DNA from: Poa pratensis
Taxonomy: Eukaryota > Streptophyta > Magnoliopsida > Poales > Poaceae
NCBI GenBank assembly: GCA_947311845.1
Contig: CAMZMU010000034.1
Coordinates: 94,801,976-94,865,975, forward strand
Direction: 5' to 3'
DNA length: 64,000 nt
The translations under genes and the position numbers were made by a program. The notes below the pieces were generated by a model, which was given only the letters and a program-made list of their open reading frames with translations, did no database searches and was not told the DNA's origin. Numbering within the stretch: the stretch's first letter is position 1; the number at the start of each line of letters is the position of its first letter. Below are positions 33,375 to 45,384 of this stretch, one piece after another.

Positions 33375-34291
33375 GAGGGCGCCCTCCACACCGCGTGCGG
33401 GAGAGCACAGCGACAGGGGCGCTGGCTGCATGCCACGTGGCGACTGGCTGGTGCGTGCGCGGGCTCTTTTCTCTTCTTTTTTCTTTCCGTGCGTTCAAGC
33501 AAAAAATCGGTGCAAAAAATATACACTCAATCAGTAAATTAAGCAGTGCACTCCATTAAAGTTTTATTGAACCATTCATGGTATCATGGTAATATTGCCT
33601 AGACCACCACTCCTCTGACCTATGAGCTTATGTACCATGAGTAATGATTTTGACTACTCTTTTGGCGTACGAACGATCTAACAGGGTTAATCCCAGATTT
33701 CGGCTATGAGTGGAGGAATGCCTATAACGAAAGTTATGTTTTTTCACTTCAACTTTCTGACTCTCACATCTCGGTTATGAGTGGCAAGATGATAAGTAGT
33801 GGCAACACTACGTCATGCAGTATAAATGGTCACACCTACTTTTTACTATAAACACCAAGCATAGTTCACTTTTGAGTCTGTAGCTTAAGAACAAGGCATG
33901 AGATCTCTTTTTGAAACTCTAAGTGGAGGAAGTAAACATTCGATCATATTCGACTTTGACATATTTATTATTGAAAGAGTCTTGAGCTGAAAATTGTTTT
34001 ACTCTCATTAAAGAGAGGCTCTTTAGACTTGTTTTCGCAGCCTAGCTAAACTTTTTGAGACTTGTCTTTGGGAAAAAAGTTATTAGCTATCAAACTTCGT
34101 GGTTAGGCATGCGAGCTTATGTGCAACATTACAAATTCTATTATTATCTTATTTAAGGTTTTAGGTTTTATGCAAGCAAAAATATTATATCATCTCGAAC
34201 CGGTAAGCTATCTTGACTAAACATCGAATTCCCTTTTTATTCTTCATTTCTAAGTTGCTCAGGGACGAGCAACATTTAAGCCTGGGGGAGT
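33375..34291 (+). other. internal remnant of a truncated LTR retroelement
   Basis: No coding domain is seen. The right end carries a polypurine-like tract (aagcctgggggag, near 34278-34290) directly before an LTR, so at least the right part is the 3' interior of an LTR retroelement whose left part and 5' LTR are lost. Confidence 0.5.
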
Positions 34292-35613
34292 TGATAGCTC
34301 CAATTCTCATCGTATTTTGCGATATGTTTTCCTTGGGTTTTGCTTCATATTTATTCGTATTTTGCTCTCACACTAACCCAAACACCCATATGTTTGGAGA
34401 TCTTTCACTTTTGGTGTGACTTTCATTAATTATACACTTTAGAAAGGAAATAAAGTCATATCTGGAATATTGGGAGCAAATCAAGCATTTCCCTAATTGG
34501 TGGCAACCTCATATGAGGAAGAACAAAAGATAACGACCAACAGTACGATCGGGCGTGACTATACTGGTGACCGTATTGAGTGCCGCCGTCTTCGTCTCGT
34601 CAAAAGGAACAACTTTCGTCAAAGGGAGGCAGGCAGAAAACATACAGAGCATCGTCGAAATCGTCCAGAACCGAGAAGAAAGGATTCGGAGGGAAGACCT
34701 ATCTGCCAGATCTGTCCCTGCGATCCAGTTCTTCAAGATCCTTCACTCCACCATCACCATCCCCACTAGAGAGGGAGAGATTCATCTTTGTAAGGCTAGG
34801 ATTTGTAAACTCTACTTTAGATTGAACTTGAGATATTGTTTTGGTTGATCTTCAACTATTGTGGAATCCTACGGTAATATCGAGATGAACCCTATTCATA
34901 TTATTATTATCAAGATTATGATCCTTTCTCTCATGTGTGAGTAATTCCCCATAGGCGTGGGAAATGTAGGGGATTGGTGAGATGTGTTTGTGTCTATCCA
35001 TTATATATTTGTGAGAGTTTTCTAATTATTGTTTACAGGATTGATTATCTATGGTTTACCTAATGCTTGTTGTCTAGGGCCCGGGCAACATGCTCTAATG
35101 ACCTACATAGATATGCACTTGTTATTTAGTGAATCTGCGACCCCCAAGGTGACAGGTGGGGATATCAATGAGGAGCGAAGATGACTCGAGGATAACGGGA
35201 AGCCATCAAGCCTAATGCGTTGGTCCGGTCTCATAACCTTAAATGATGATGCTGACCATGATTGTGGTAACAGTAGGCAGGACAATAGTATCGAACAAGA
35301 CCGGCAGGAGGAGTTTGATGATACAAGGGCAACCCGCCTACCAACTATCCAATAAGAAGAATATATCTCACATTTCCATCATCATTAAGGCACACTCACT
35401 ATCATCATGAACCGCGTCATCTCTACGCCTTCCTCTCATCATACGCAGTACAACTCTTTATTTACAGTATTTACTTTCTTGTTATTTATTTTCAATTTCC
35501 AACAACAACCCCTTTTAATATTTCACATCACCTTTTCCATTGTTTAAGATTGTCTTGCGAGACCCCGGGAACCTGCAACTACACGATCACCGATTCAAGT
35601 CAGATGCTTATCA
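34292..35613 (+). repeat. lone 3' LTR (about 1.3 kb)
   Basis: Starts TGATAGCTCC just after a polypurine tract and ends GCTTATCA. No partner LTR is present in the window, and no matching target duplication was found, consistent with a 5'-truncated element. Confidence 0.65.
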
Positions 35614-36547
35614 AAGGCGCAATATTTGTAATTGTGGGAACCAATCATTGTAATTCTGCAAAAGAATATTAATGAAATTCAGAGTTCCCTGATATTGTGT
35701 GTCTACTTTTATTTATTTTGTATACTTATGTATACTGGCACGCCCGCAATATTTTTTGTTCACCGTTACGCCATTAGGAAAACCCCTCCAGGGGAAGCGT
35801 TTCTTTTTCGCGAAACAAATAGTAACTAAGATAAAATGGCCCAAACATTTTGGGTAAACTAAATTATCCAAACTACAAAACTTCGCTTGTTGCATGACTG
35901 AAGGTCATTAGAGTCGTCACCAATCATCACCATCATTGCCATAGATATCATTACACCCATCGCCATATGGATCACAACGCTCATCTTCATCACCCTTGTG
36001 GCATAGAGATAATCTCCCAGGTTGCTATAGTTGTTATCATCATTAATATCATGATCATTCTCACAACTGGAACTTCCCTCCAATATTGCTTCCCATTCCC
36101 TAGGAAAAGACAAAACTAGTTGGAAGAGAGATGAAAGATAGTGTAATGTACTTGAAACTTAATTGAGATACATATACCAAACTTAATTATTCTGGAATCA
36201 TGTACGCAGAGACATATAAAGCTAATGACGTCTTAGTATTGGAACTAGGAGCTCAGCCAAGTGTACAATAAGTACTAGTGTCACACTAGTACTTCACTCT
36301 AACAATATACAAGCAGGTAATGACCAATAATGCAAGTCATATCAGTGTACTTGCTGCATATTAATTAATCACTCTAATTATTCTAGCACTTGCTAAGAGT
36401 CATGTTACCAGCCAAAAACATTCTGGCAATCTGACTTAATTTGTCGTGCAGCGGCTGCAAGAGTTTGCACAACGAAGAAAACGCAAGAGGCTGACCAAAT
36501 AACATTAAATAATTTGACAATGGCTAAAAGGTATCACAGATGCTTAT
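35614..36547. other. intergenic stretch with an unidentified exon-like ORF
   Basis: The first about 80 bp (ctgcaaaagaatattaatg) look like a LINE 3' tail and may belong with 32480-33374. On the minus strand, 36113-35859 gives an 84-codon ORF (MSFPREWEAILEGSSSCEND) preceded by an acceptor-like ttttcctag, which could be an exon remnant; no family is recognised. Confidence 0.3.
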
Positions 36548-36561
36548 GTACTAGCACTTTT

Positions 36562-38028
36562 TTTTTGAAAGATCCAGCAATTGCTGGCTTATCGATTAAT
36601 AGCAGGTAGAATATGTACAAGCAGCCCTTAGGCAAAAGTATAACCGAAAAGAAGCTAAGAGAAAAAATCCTCGAAACAAAGGCCACAAAACTACTTCCGA
36701 GGCCGCCGCCCCGGCATCCACCATCGAGACCACAGATCCAGCCCACACGACCATCGCGACCCCGACGCCCGACGAGGGACAAGACCTCCCAAGCGGCGCC
36801 TCCAAGAAGGTAACAACGAGATCGTCGCTGCCGCCGCCCACTCCAGAGGAGTTTGAGTTTTCACCCGGAGAGACTTAACACACTCGCGTCAGTAGAGGAT
36901 CGAAGCTCCCAAACGACGCAGTCAAGAAGGAGAGCGACGCCCTCGGGCGTCGCCGCTGTCGGCACCTAAGTGCAAGGTTTTCACCCGGAGCTCGACCTCG
37001 ACCACCAAACCCTAGGGCTTGGGCTATGGAGCAGCAAGGCAAGGGGCGTGGCTCTGTGGCCGACCACCAAATCCATGTGCAAGTCGTGGGGGTCGCAGCA
37101 CCTCATGCAGCGACGAGCACGCCATGCCGGCCACCATTCCGGGGCCGCCGCCCCGGCTTTCTTGCTGTCGAGAGGAGCAGACTAGCCTCCCGCACAGCAG
37201 CAGCCCTAGACCTACGCTAACTTGCAGCACCACGCTGCAACGGAGACCAGGACGAAGAAGGCCTCAAGCAGCCCTCCAACACAGCCAGGAGCACGAGGGC
37301 CAAGCACCCACGCACCCTGCCAGGAGCACGAGGGCCAAGCACCCACGCACCCTGACCTTCTTGGAGACCAATTGGGATTTGGTCCCCGATGCACCGCCGC
37401 ACAACCCGCAGCACACCCCGCCGGCCAGGGCCTGGATCCCCGGCCAGGCCAAGGCCTGGGAGGCCATGGCAGCAGCCGACCCGGCGCACGCCGGCGCGAG
37501 AGCAGCCTGCGACAACAGCGCTGCCCGGCAGCGTGACTCCACGACGACGACCTACTACACCGCAGCAGGAGCTCCGACCGCACGCTCTCCACGCGCTGCC
37601 ATCGACCTGGGAGAAGCCCCGGCCAACGCACCGCGCCCTGGCGACCTGGCCCGCCAGCGCCCAGATCCAGGCCCGCACGGGCCCATCGCGACCGCGTCGC
37701 CGATCCGCCACCCACGAGGCCAGATCGACGCGCACCACCCGCCGACGAAGCGGCCTGCGTCCCCGGAGCCGCCGCTCCGGCGTGCCCGTGCCGGCGACCC
37801 GCCATCGCCGTCCCAGTCGGGCCCGGCGTCCGCCCGCGTTGAGGAAGGGGAAAAGAAACACCCCCAGTGCCAGTTGTGTGGCAGCGGGGAGCGCCGCCGC
37901 TGCCGCAGCCCGGAGGCCGGCGGCAGCAGCGGCGAGGGAGGCGCGGAGGGGAGGGGTTGTAGGCGGCGCGAGGGGGACGCCCCGGTGCCGCCTGGGTGCG
38001 GCACGGGAGCGGGGGTGTTCTGACCGTC
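36562..38028 (-). mobile_element. non-LTR retroposon, minus strand, 14-bp TSD
   Basis: A T-run on the plus strand at 36558-36566 marks the poly(A) tail of a minus-strand retroposon whose 3' end reads taatcgataagccagcaatt. The other end, at about 38028, is followed by GTACTAGCACTTTT, which also occurs at 36548-36561: a 14-bp target duplication typical of LINE-mediated insertion. The body is very GC-rich with long overlapping ORFs on all frames and contains a short direct repeat (gagcacgagggccaagcacc at about 37290 and 37325). No reverse transcriptase is visible, so it is non-autonomous or derived from a LINE 5' region. Confidence 0.7.
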
Positions 38029-38042
38029 GTACTAGCACTTTT

Positions 38043-39249
38043 GAAGAGTGCCTATTTTGGATGTGCTAACTCAGTCCATTTGTGCATGGCTTATTAGACT
38101 TTTAATTGCGACTATATATTTTCAAGTAATTAACTTATTACTACTTGAAGAATCTGCGCTGAACTAACCTTTCCGGTAAATGTCGACTATTTGTCCCTCT
38201 CCTTGTTTGCTTGCTGGCGTGCTTCCTCCTTAACATGGCTTATTATCTCCTTAACACGGCAGAAGAAATCACCAAATTCGGTGCCGCGGCAGCAGAGTTT
38301 GACGTTGCCTGACTACCCGTTGGAGATAGAACACCAGGTTGCCTGAGCGTCTCGGCCACCAGACGGACCATCTTGGCAAGCAACTCTTCATTCAATCCAG
38401 CCATGGAGTTCCTATCAGCACCACGACCCGGATACCCTCCACGAGGACCTCGCGGGTACGCACCCCTTCCTCCATTGAACCGACCACCACGCTGGTATTG
38501 GAAGAAGAATAGGCAACGGGCAGGAGATGGTTGTAGAGATGGACTCCGAAATTTTTGGAGGGACGTTGGAGGCGACGGGCGGGCGATTCTGGGCTCTTGC
38601 CGGAGAACTTGCCGGCGACGACCTGGTCTCAAACGCTGTCACCATCGCCCAATGGACGCGTCACTTACATCCTGAGCTGTAGCCATCCATCCATGGGATA
38701 TCTCTGTTGCCAAAGCCTGTCACGTCATCCCATGAACATAGAATAGAATGGGACAAACACGTACAGTACTTACCAACACAACTTGGATTGCTACTCTTGT
38801 TGACACATTTTCTGTCCGACTAATTTGGTTCAATCGGCAAGCACAAGAGCAGAAGCAGAGTCGATCGCTCAGTCACCACATATGGTTAAGCGAAAAGAAG
38901 TAAGAAAACATAGTCGCGCAGCCGATGGGCTGCACTAGTGTAGCGCGCGTCAACACTAGAGTGCATGATCTGTATGCGTACGATGGCAGGCAGGAGGTAG
39001 TGGTGAAATTGCAAGCCAGTAACTTTTTTTTTTCAACAGAAGGCAGTAACTGTGGGGAGCACCTTATCCATTTCACTGTTTGCATTCCACGTGATGGAAT
39101 AGCCCATTGCCTAGCTGGATTACATTTACATACACACGCAAGGAAGAGAGTTTACACCCCAGATCAAAATTAAAAAAAAGACTCTTATTATATATATATA
39201 TACATATAGTGGAAGGAAGCTTGGTTGCGTTTGGGTGAACGGTGAAGAT
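38043..39249. other. intergenic stretch with a possible LINE ORF1 remnant
   Basis: On the minus strand, 38632-38243 encodes a 129-codon frame with an Arg/Gly-rich stretch (RGGRFNGGRGAYPRGPRGG) followed by MAGLNEELLAKMVRLVAETL, suggestive of a nucleic-acid-binding LINE ORF1 or gag fragment (low certainty). No other gene is supported. Confidence 0.3.
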
Positions 39250-39811
39250 TCATGGCGCAGGGGCGGAACGGCACCTCTGGAGGGTGGACCCGTCGTCGCC
39301 GGGGGCCTGCGCCGGCAACGCCAAACGAGCCTGCAAACCAAGCAGGCATTAAGCCAGCAGATCATTCAAGTACGCGCGTAATGAAGTGCAAGTAAAATAG
39401 TAGTACGTGGTGTAGGTCCTGCTGGCGCTTGATGAGCATGCGGTTGTCCCGCCTGAGCTGCGCCAGCTCCAGCTCCAGCTCCTTGGCGTAGTTCTGCTTC
39501 CGCGCCCGCGACCGCGCCGCCGACGCCCGGTGCTTGATCATCCGCCGCTGCTGCAGGTCACCGCCCGCGTCTCTCCTATTGTTGGTGTCGGGGAAGGACA
39601 AGGCAAAGGGGTCGGGCATGTCGCCGGGCCTGGTCGAGTTGGAGCCCGCGTCCGCGTGGGCGTGGCCGAGGTAGGTGAACTCGAGGATGTGGGGGGGCGG
39701 CGGCGGCTCATGAGGCGCGGCGAGGTACTCCTGGAGGTAGGCGGCGCGGCCGCGGTAGGCTGCGGCGGCGGCGGAGTAGTGCAGGGACATGTCCTTCCAC
39801 GGCTCCCCCAT
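39250..39811 (-). CDS. FD-like bZIP transcription factor (two exons)
   Basis: Exons 39811-39407 and 39330-39250 (minus) are separated by a 76-bp GT-AG intron, phase 0, giving 161 residues. I chose the ATG at 39811 (MGEPWKDMSL) because it follows a TATA box by about 75 bp; an upstream in-frame ATG adds 35 unlikely residues. Residues about 90-135 form a bZIP: basic region with the N-x7-R position replaced (HRASAARSRARKQ) and a leucine zipper LELELAQLRRDNRMLIKRQ. Exon 2 ends TLQRCRSAPAP, matching the SAP motif by which FD-class (group A) bZIPs bind 14-3-3 proteins and FT in the florigen activation complex. Likely a nuclear regulator of flowering, meristem or related development. The Asn of the canonical basic region is His here, which may alter DNA binding. 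Confidence 0.88.
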
Positions 39812-39877
39812 CTCTCTCACTCGATCGATCCTATTCTTACCTAGCAACGGACTCTGCGGCGGCGGCGGAGTACTGCC

Positions 39878-39890
39878 TCTCTTTATAATT
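39878..39890 (-). promoter_or_regulatory. TATA box of the FD-like bZIP gene
   Basis: On the minus strand the sequence aattataaagag lies about 70-80 bp upstream of the chosen ATG at 39811. Confidence 0.5.
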
Positions 39891-39989
39891 ACATGGGTGG
39901 GGTGGGGTCCATACAACGGAAATAATTCCTAGAATAAATCCCAGAAGCCCACTTGGCCTATTCATGGCAAGAGGTGGGACTAAAGCTTA

Positions 39990-41910
39990 GGGCATCTCCA
40001 GCCGTTGCGCCCCCCAGGCCGAAAAACGGCGCCTTTCTGAACGGCCTGGGGGGACGCCGGCGCTATTGAGGTTCCTGGGCGGGCGTGTTTCCAGTCGTCG
40101 CCGAACCCAACAATTGTGCAAAAAATTCAAAAAAACAAACTTGGGCGAAATTTCGTAAATTAAGGCGAAGTTCATACATATATGGGCGAAATACGGCGAT
40201 TACATAAACATAAATAAAACATATTTTATTTAGGCGATCCACAGGGCGATCTAGTTGATGCCCAGCTGGTTGTAGATCGCCTGGCTGTAGTCGAAGCCGC
40301 CGTCGTCGTCGTCTGAGCCGTCGCCGGGGGGCCTGCTCGGGCCTGCGCCGTCGTCGCCGCCGTGCCAGCTGCTCAGGCCAGGCGTGAGCTCCTCCTCATC
40401 CTCGTCGCTGGGGTCGAGGATGTAGTACTCTCGCGGCGGCGGTGGAGGCGGAATGCGGCGTCCTCCGGCCGCGCGACGCGCCGCCGCAAGCTGGCGTTCC
40501 TGCTGGCGCTGCTCCGCCGCACGGCGGCGCTCGATCTCCTGGAGGAGCTGCCGCTGGCGGTCTAGCTCCTCCTCCGTGAAGTCGCGCAGCGACCAGTCCT
40601 CGGCGACGTCGTCTGGCGCCGGCTGAACCGTGTTGAAGGAGGCCTCCTCGGCGGCCCTCTGGCCGGGGAACTCCTCCTCGGGCTCCCCCATCTCTGCCGC
40701 CGCCTTGATCCACTCCGGCGGGGCCTGCCATTCCTGTGGCTTCTTCGTGCCCTCCGTCTTGGGCCTGACGAGGCGGCGGAACAGGCTTCTTGGCGGCGAC
40801 GCTGGGCGGCGCTCATTGATGCGCAGCGTGCCGCTGCGCATTGGGGTCCGAGAGGGCGGCGTGTTTCCGGCAGACTCCGCCGAGAAGGCTCCGGAGGAGG
40901 AGGAGGATCCGGAGATGGACCCCATCCGCCTGGGCGCCCACGTCCTTGGCGGCATGATCAGCCGCGGTGTGTTGCCGGCGGCGATGTACGCGAGGACCTC
41001 CTCCAGCCTGCGCCCGCCCCACCACCTCTTCCGGCCCTTGGAGTTCTTGCGCCCCTCCACGGCGCCATTCATGCCGCGGTCGGCGAGGTCGCGGGCGTGG
41101 CGCTTCTAGAAGTACGCCGTCCAGAAGGCGTGGTTCTCGGGGTTCCACCGGGGATCCGCCGCCTGCACCTCGGAGAGGGCGGCGAGAGTTTCCTCGATGG
41201 CCGCCTCGCGCTCCGCCCCTACTGGGATCGGTGGCACAGGGACGCCGCCCTCGCTCAGTTTCCATGCGGCTTGGCCGCCCGAGGCGCCGGGGACGCGCAT
41301 GTCCGGCGGCGCAGGGTAGCCCGCCTCGTAGAGCATCCTCGCCTCGTCTTTGCGGAGGAAGCGGCGGCCAAAGCCGTTGGCGGCGGCGCTGTCGTCGTCG
41401 GGGAAGCGGTCCATGCTAGGGGGGGAGTGGAATCCGGCGAGAGTACGGTGGGAGAGAGGAAGACGGCGAGAGCTCAGTGTGGCAAATACACGGCGAGGGC
41501 GGGGGGATTTATAGCGGTGGGGAAGCGATCCGGTGTCGTGCCATTACTGCGGCGCGTGGCCCGCGATTGGACGCGTCGGCGGCGGCAGTTCACTGGGCTG
41601 CCGCAACGCCATTACTCCGGCAGCCTTTGACCGGCGCGGGAGCCGAAAAGATGAGGACGCCGGTCACGCGCCACATAGTTTCCGCGCCATTTCGCCGTAG
41701 TCGCTGACAGCCCTGGCCCGCCTGTTTTTCGCGCGCTTTCACCCCCCCCAGGCCGAACCCGGTGGGCTGGGTTTGGCCTGGGAGCGCCGGCGCTAATTTC
41801 CGCCGATCCGGCGCTATTTGGGCTCCTGGGAGGGCCGACTGGGTGAAAAACGGCGCTCCCAGGCCATTTCGGCGCTTTTTTGGGCCCTGGGGGGACGGCT
41901 GGAGATGCCC
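39990..41910 (-). mobile_element. PIF/Harbinger-type DNA transposon (TSD TTA)
   Basis: Terminal inverted repeats GGGCATCTCCAGCCGT are perfect over 16 bp and extend into a C-rich stretch; TTA is duplicated at 39987-39989 and 41911-41913, the signature of PIF/Harbinger. No DDE transposase is present, only a broken accessory ORF on the minus strand, so it is non-autonomous. It sits about 180 bp upstream of the FD-like gene's start codon and may affect its promoter. Confidence 0.88.
40251..41414 (-). pseudogene. Harbinger-borne ORF of unknown function with one in-frame amber codon
   Basis: Begins MDRFPDDDSAAANGFGRRF at 41414 and runs 102 codons to a TAG at 41106-41108, then continues in the same frame (KRHARDLADRG, then SKGRKRWWGGRRLEEVL) to a stop at 40251, about 387 codons in all. 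The frames on either side are exactly in phase, so a single nonsense mutation, or readthrough, separates them. The N-terminal half matches plant hypothetical proteins with an NPENHAFW...RWWG pattern that I associate with grass Harbinger elements (memory only). The C-terminal half is low-complexity: Gln/Arg coiled coil, a proline run and an acidic tail (GSDDDDGGFDYSQ). Confidence 0.65.
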
Positions 41911-41913
41911 TTA

Positions 41914-42736
41914 GTCCCACATTGCTAGTTTGTATAAAGTTGTACCTCCTTATAAGTGGGGCTCTTCTACCACTCAATAGAGCATGGGAGGATGAGTGGT
42001 TCACCACGCTCCTCCTCCGCCACGCGTTTTTTTTGTCATGCGTGAGAGAAGTTTAAACGTTTTTCTATCCTAGTGGAAGATGAATCTGAATGGTTGCGAA
42101 CCGTTCCTCTTCATCTCCCTAGTGGATCAGTTTTCGCGTATCTGTCCATAAGAGGTCGCTCCTCTATAGACAACTATAGGCGACACAGACAAACATGCAT
42201 GAGACTGCCATTCGGTTCAGAGCTTTGCGCCGCCTACGCCTTTCCCATCCCTCTTCCCAGCGTGCACGACGAAGTGGGAGAGCAGGCCTCCGAAGCCACA
42301 TCTCTTGCCATCCTGTACGGGAGAGGGTGATTAGGTTTTTTGGGGAGAGCACTTGCACGACTGTTCGCATATTCTCCAACGTGGCTACAGACGACTACTT
42401 CCCCGACGTCCACAACTTGCTCGACGACATGTCTTCTGACATAAATTTAGCAATTTGAGGTAGCTTTAAATAATCTTGCATAGTACAAGAGAAAAGAAAG
42501 TCTAAATTGAGCAATTATCTGAATAGTAGAAGAGAAATAAAAAACAGAGTGCAGGCAGGGTGGGCGCCGCGCGTGTGTATGATGATGGGTGCGGGCATTT
42601 GCACTTTTTGCATATATATGAGTAGGTGAAGTGGCAATAACTGAACATGCATGATAGTATATGGCATGCTGCATATTTCCATTTGCCTGTATAGATAGCT
42701 AGTGCTACTAGAGGACATATATAGAAAGCCGGAGAG
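41914..42736. other. intergenic stretch, no recognised gene
   Basis: Repetitive-looking sequence without a recognisable domain. The start (gtcccacattgctag) adjoins the Harbinger target site. Short ORFs at 42073-42330 and on the minus strand have no support. Confidence 0.3.
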
Positions 42737-42746
42737 GTGTATAAAT

Positions 42747-43459
42747 TTTTTTTTTTTTTGAATTTTTCACCACGTATATTCAACAGAAAACCACATACAA
42801 CGTACACGGTAGAAATACAGGAACAGAATACGTAGAGGAAACGGAACAAGGACCGAAAACCACGACATCACCGGCGTCGGAGACGAAGACGACCAGCCGC
42901 CACCTTGCCGCTGCCAGGGAGAACTTTTCCCTATAGAAGACGCTGCCTAGCTCGTCCGCCGCGCCGCGACGGAGCTGTTGACGATGAACGACCGGGGCAA
43001 GCGCCCCCCTGTCCCAGCCACACCTCTTTGCCGCAGCCGCCGTCGAAGCCGCCGCCGGAAGAAGTCGAAGATCTCGTCCAGTCCGCCGCCAGATCCACCG
43101 CCACCTCAGATCTGACGGAAAGCAGAGGGGCTCGAGCACCACGCCGGGCCTCGAGCTCCAGCCAGTCCAGCGCGAAGACGAGGAGCTCCGAAGACCTCCG
43201 CCGCCGGAGAAGAACGCGCCGGCACCAAACCGCCCGCCCGCAGCACCACCTCCTCCAGAGCGCCGCCGGCGAGACCCCCATCCTACCCTACCGTAAATAC
43301 AAGCCGGAGCCGGGGATCCCCCACCCTCCCGCCGCCGGAGCGGCCGGCGGAGGGGAGGAATCCCGCGGCTCGCGGCGCGCACGGTGGATCGACGGGCTCG
43401 CTCCAAAAATCGCCTTCCTCCTCTTGCTACAGTGGCGGGGAGGGGATAAGCTTCGATCC
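42747..43459 (-). mobile_element. second non-LTR retroposon, minus strand, 10-bp TSD
   Basis: A plus-strand T-run at 42746-42759 marks the poly(A) end; the duplicated target GTGTATAAAT is at 42737-42746 and 43460-43469. The body is GC-rich with long ORFs on both strands but no reverse transcriptase. Size about 0.7 kb; resembles 36562-38028 in style (GC-rich 5' part, minus orientation) though not obviously in sequence. Confidence 0.65.
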
Positions 43460-43469
43460 GTGTATAAAT

Positions 43470-44580
43470 ATTTCTGCTCGCTCGGGCGTGCACACTAGAG
43501 TGGATATACTCACTGCTAGAGCATGCAGGTCATGTACACACGTGACTGCCTGGCGGGGAGACAGTAGGTCTGGCAGTAGTGCGCTTGCATGATGGATCCA
43601 TCGCGAGGTCGACACGTGGTCGTCCTGCTCCGCTGGCAGGCACACGTCATCAGGGCAGTGATCACATAGTGCCACGTGAACATGAGTGCCTCTGTGTTGT
43701 ACTGCTGTGCTAGTGATGGATGTTGGTTTCAATCCGACCAACGGGGGGCGGAGCTACAGTGTAAGCAAGAAATGACCCCATTAAATTGATGCAACTTTCT
43801 GTTACTCATGTTTCTGACCCAGCGACCAATTACTCTGGCTTCGCCGTCACCAACCGGAGCTTGCCATCGATCGGATCATTGAATTTAATCAACGCCACGA
43901 AAAGACTCGCCAGCCAGCTCATGGGCAAGAGAGAGTGTGTGGGTATACGTACCGTTGTACCGTACGTAAACGCAAAAAAAGGTGCATGCATCGATGAGAT
44001 GAGAACAAGCAAAGGTCGCTAGGCAAGTACATGTACCACTGCCACTAGCTGCCATGCCACTAGCTAGTTGAAACTCAGATGTGAATAGTCTACAGAGAAC
44101 CATTCGGGAACTATTCATGATAGATTTCTCTTTTTTGTTTCTCGATGTATGTTTCGAATTTTGATCTGCAATTTTTAAGGGTTATCTTGATATGTGCTGT
44201 GAACATGCATTATTTTTTTCAGATTTTTTCGCAATGTTTAAATTTGAATTTAGGCCGCATGTCACATGGTGACATGCAAAAGGTGCATGTCACCTGATCT
44301 GTGTCTCTCTTGGACCATGCCCCCACGACCTCTGCTTGGAGTCCACTGCGTTCGTCCGGGGCAGTCCACCACGGTCGGTCAGGGAAGTCTACCGTGCGCC
44401 TGCCACTCCGCCGTTCCCCCAGCTTCATTATCATCCAGCACCACCACGGCGCAGAGCACACTATTCTGAACCTCCCAGGTGAGCGCTGTGATTCTCCTAT
44501 CGAAAATCATTGTTGCACTTGCCTCAGTTTAGATGATGTGTGTAGTTCATCTCTTTCAACTACGAAGTTGAGGTGAAGAG
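43470..44580. other. intergenic stretch, no recognised gene
   Basis: Contains a short MITE-like patch at about 44150-44300 (ttttttcagattttttcgca, and duplicated gtgacatgcaaaaggtgcatg-type palindromes). No gene is supported. Confidence 0.3.
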
Positions 44581-44585
44581 GATCA

Positions 44586-44736
44586 TGTTAGAATAGTTAT
44601 ATTCATAGGAGTTAGAGATAGACTAGTATTAGACTTTCTTGTACTCCAAGTTTACCTCTCTCCTTGTACCACTATATATATCCCATGAGGGTCATGGCAA
44701 TACAACAACAAAATTTAGGGTTCTATATTTTCCACA
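44586..44736 (+). repeat. 5' LTR of the small Copia-type element
   Basis: 151-bp LTR with a TATA-like actatatatatcc, followed by tggtatcagagc. Confidence 0.92.
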
Positions 44737-45384
44737 TGGTATCAGAGCGGTTTGTCTCACGACGCCGATCTTAGGGTTCTAAACACTTCCGCATCGCGCC
44801 GCCCCCGGGGAGATCAATCTCTTCTCCTCGGGGGCGCGGCACCCGGTTTCGATCAAAGATCGGATCGGTTCTTAGATTAGATTTTAGATCAATTTCGAAT
44901 TTCAATTCCATAGTTTTAGATCCAGTTAGCCAAAATAAATCTCTAAACTTTTACGATCCTCTTCCCGGCGGAAATCAAGTGCAGATCGGCGGCACTCCCT
45001 GGCTCCAATATGGAGACGAGATCGACATCCAGCGGCCCAGCAAGTCGTTCTCGGCGTCTTCCGTCCTGCTCCTCCAGCGAGTACATGCGCGGTTCCCCGT
45101 GCGGTCCTCGAGCGCTGCACCGAGCTATGCGCGGCCATACGGAGCAGCGACCAGAAGCCAAGCCATCAACGTACTTCTCCACTCCATGCATGCAGGCACA
45201 CGCAGGCACCAGGAGCTAGCGAGTATTGGCTGTGTGCACCATCGCCAGTCAGTTCGACTAGCCTTCACGTTTAAGCAACCTACATCGACCACGACCACGG
45301 AAGGGCGCTCTGGACAACATCCGCACAGTCACTACACCACGACACTACATCCCCATCTGCGAAATCGGTAGGGAAAACGGCTTT

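Noticed and set aside
37019..38038. Long ORFs of 334, 273 and 226 codons on both strands
   Set aside because: All frames are open because of extreme GC content; compositions are Pro/Ala/Arg-rich without domains, and they lie inside a retroposon.
42780..43498. 237-codon minus and 197-codon plus ORFs
   Set aside because: Overlapping GC-driven frames within a retroposon; no domain.
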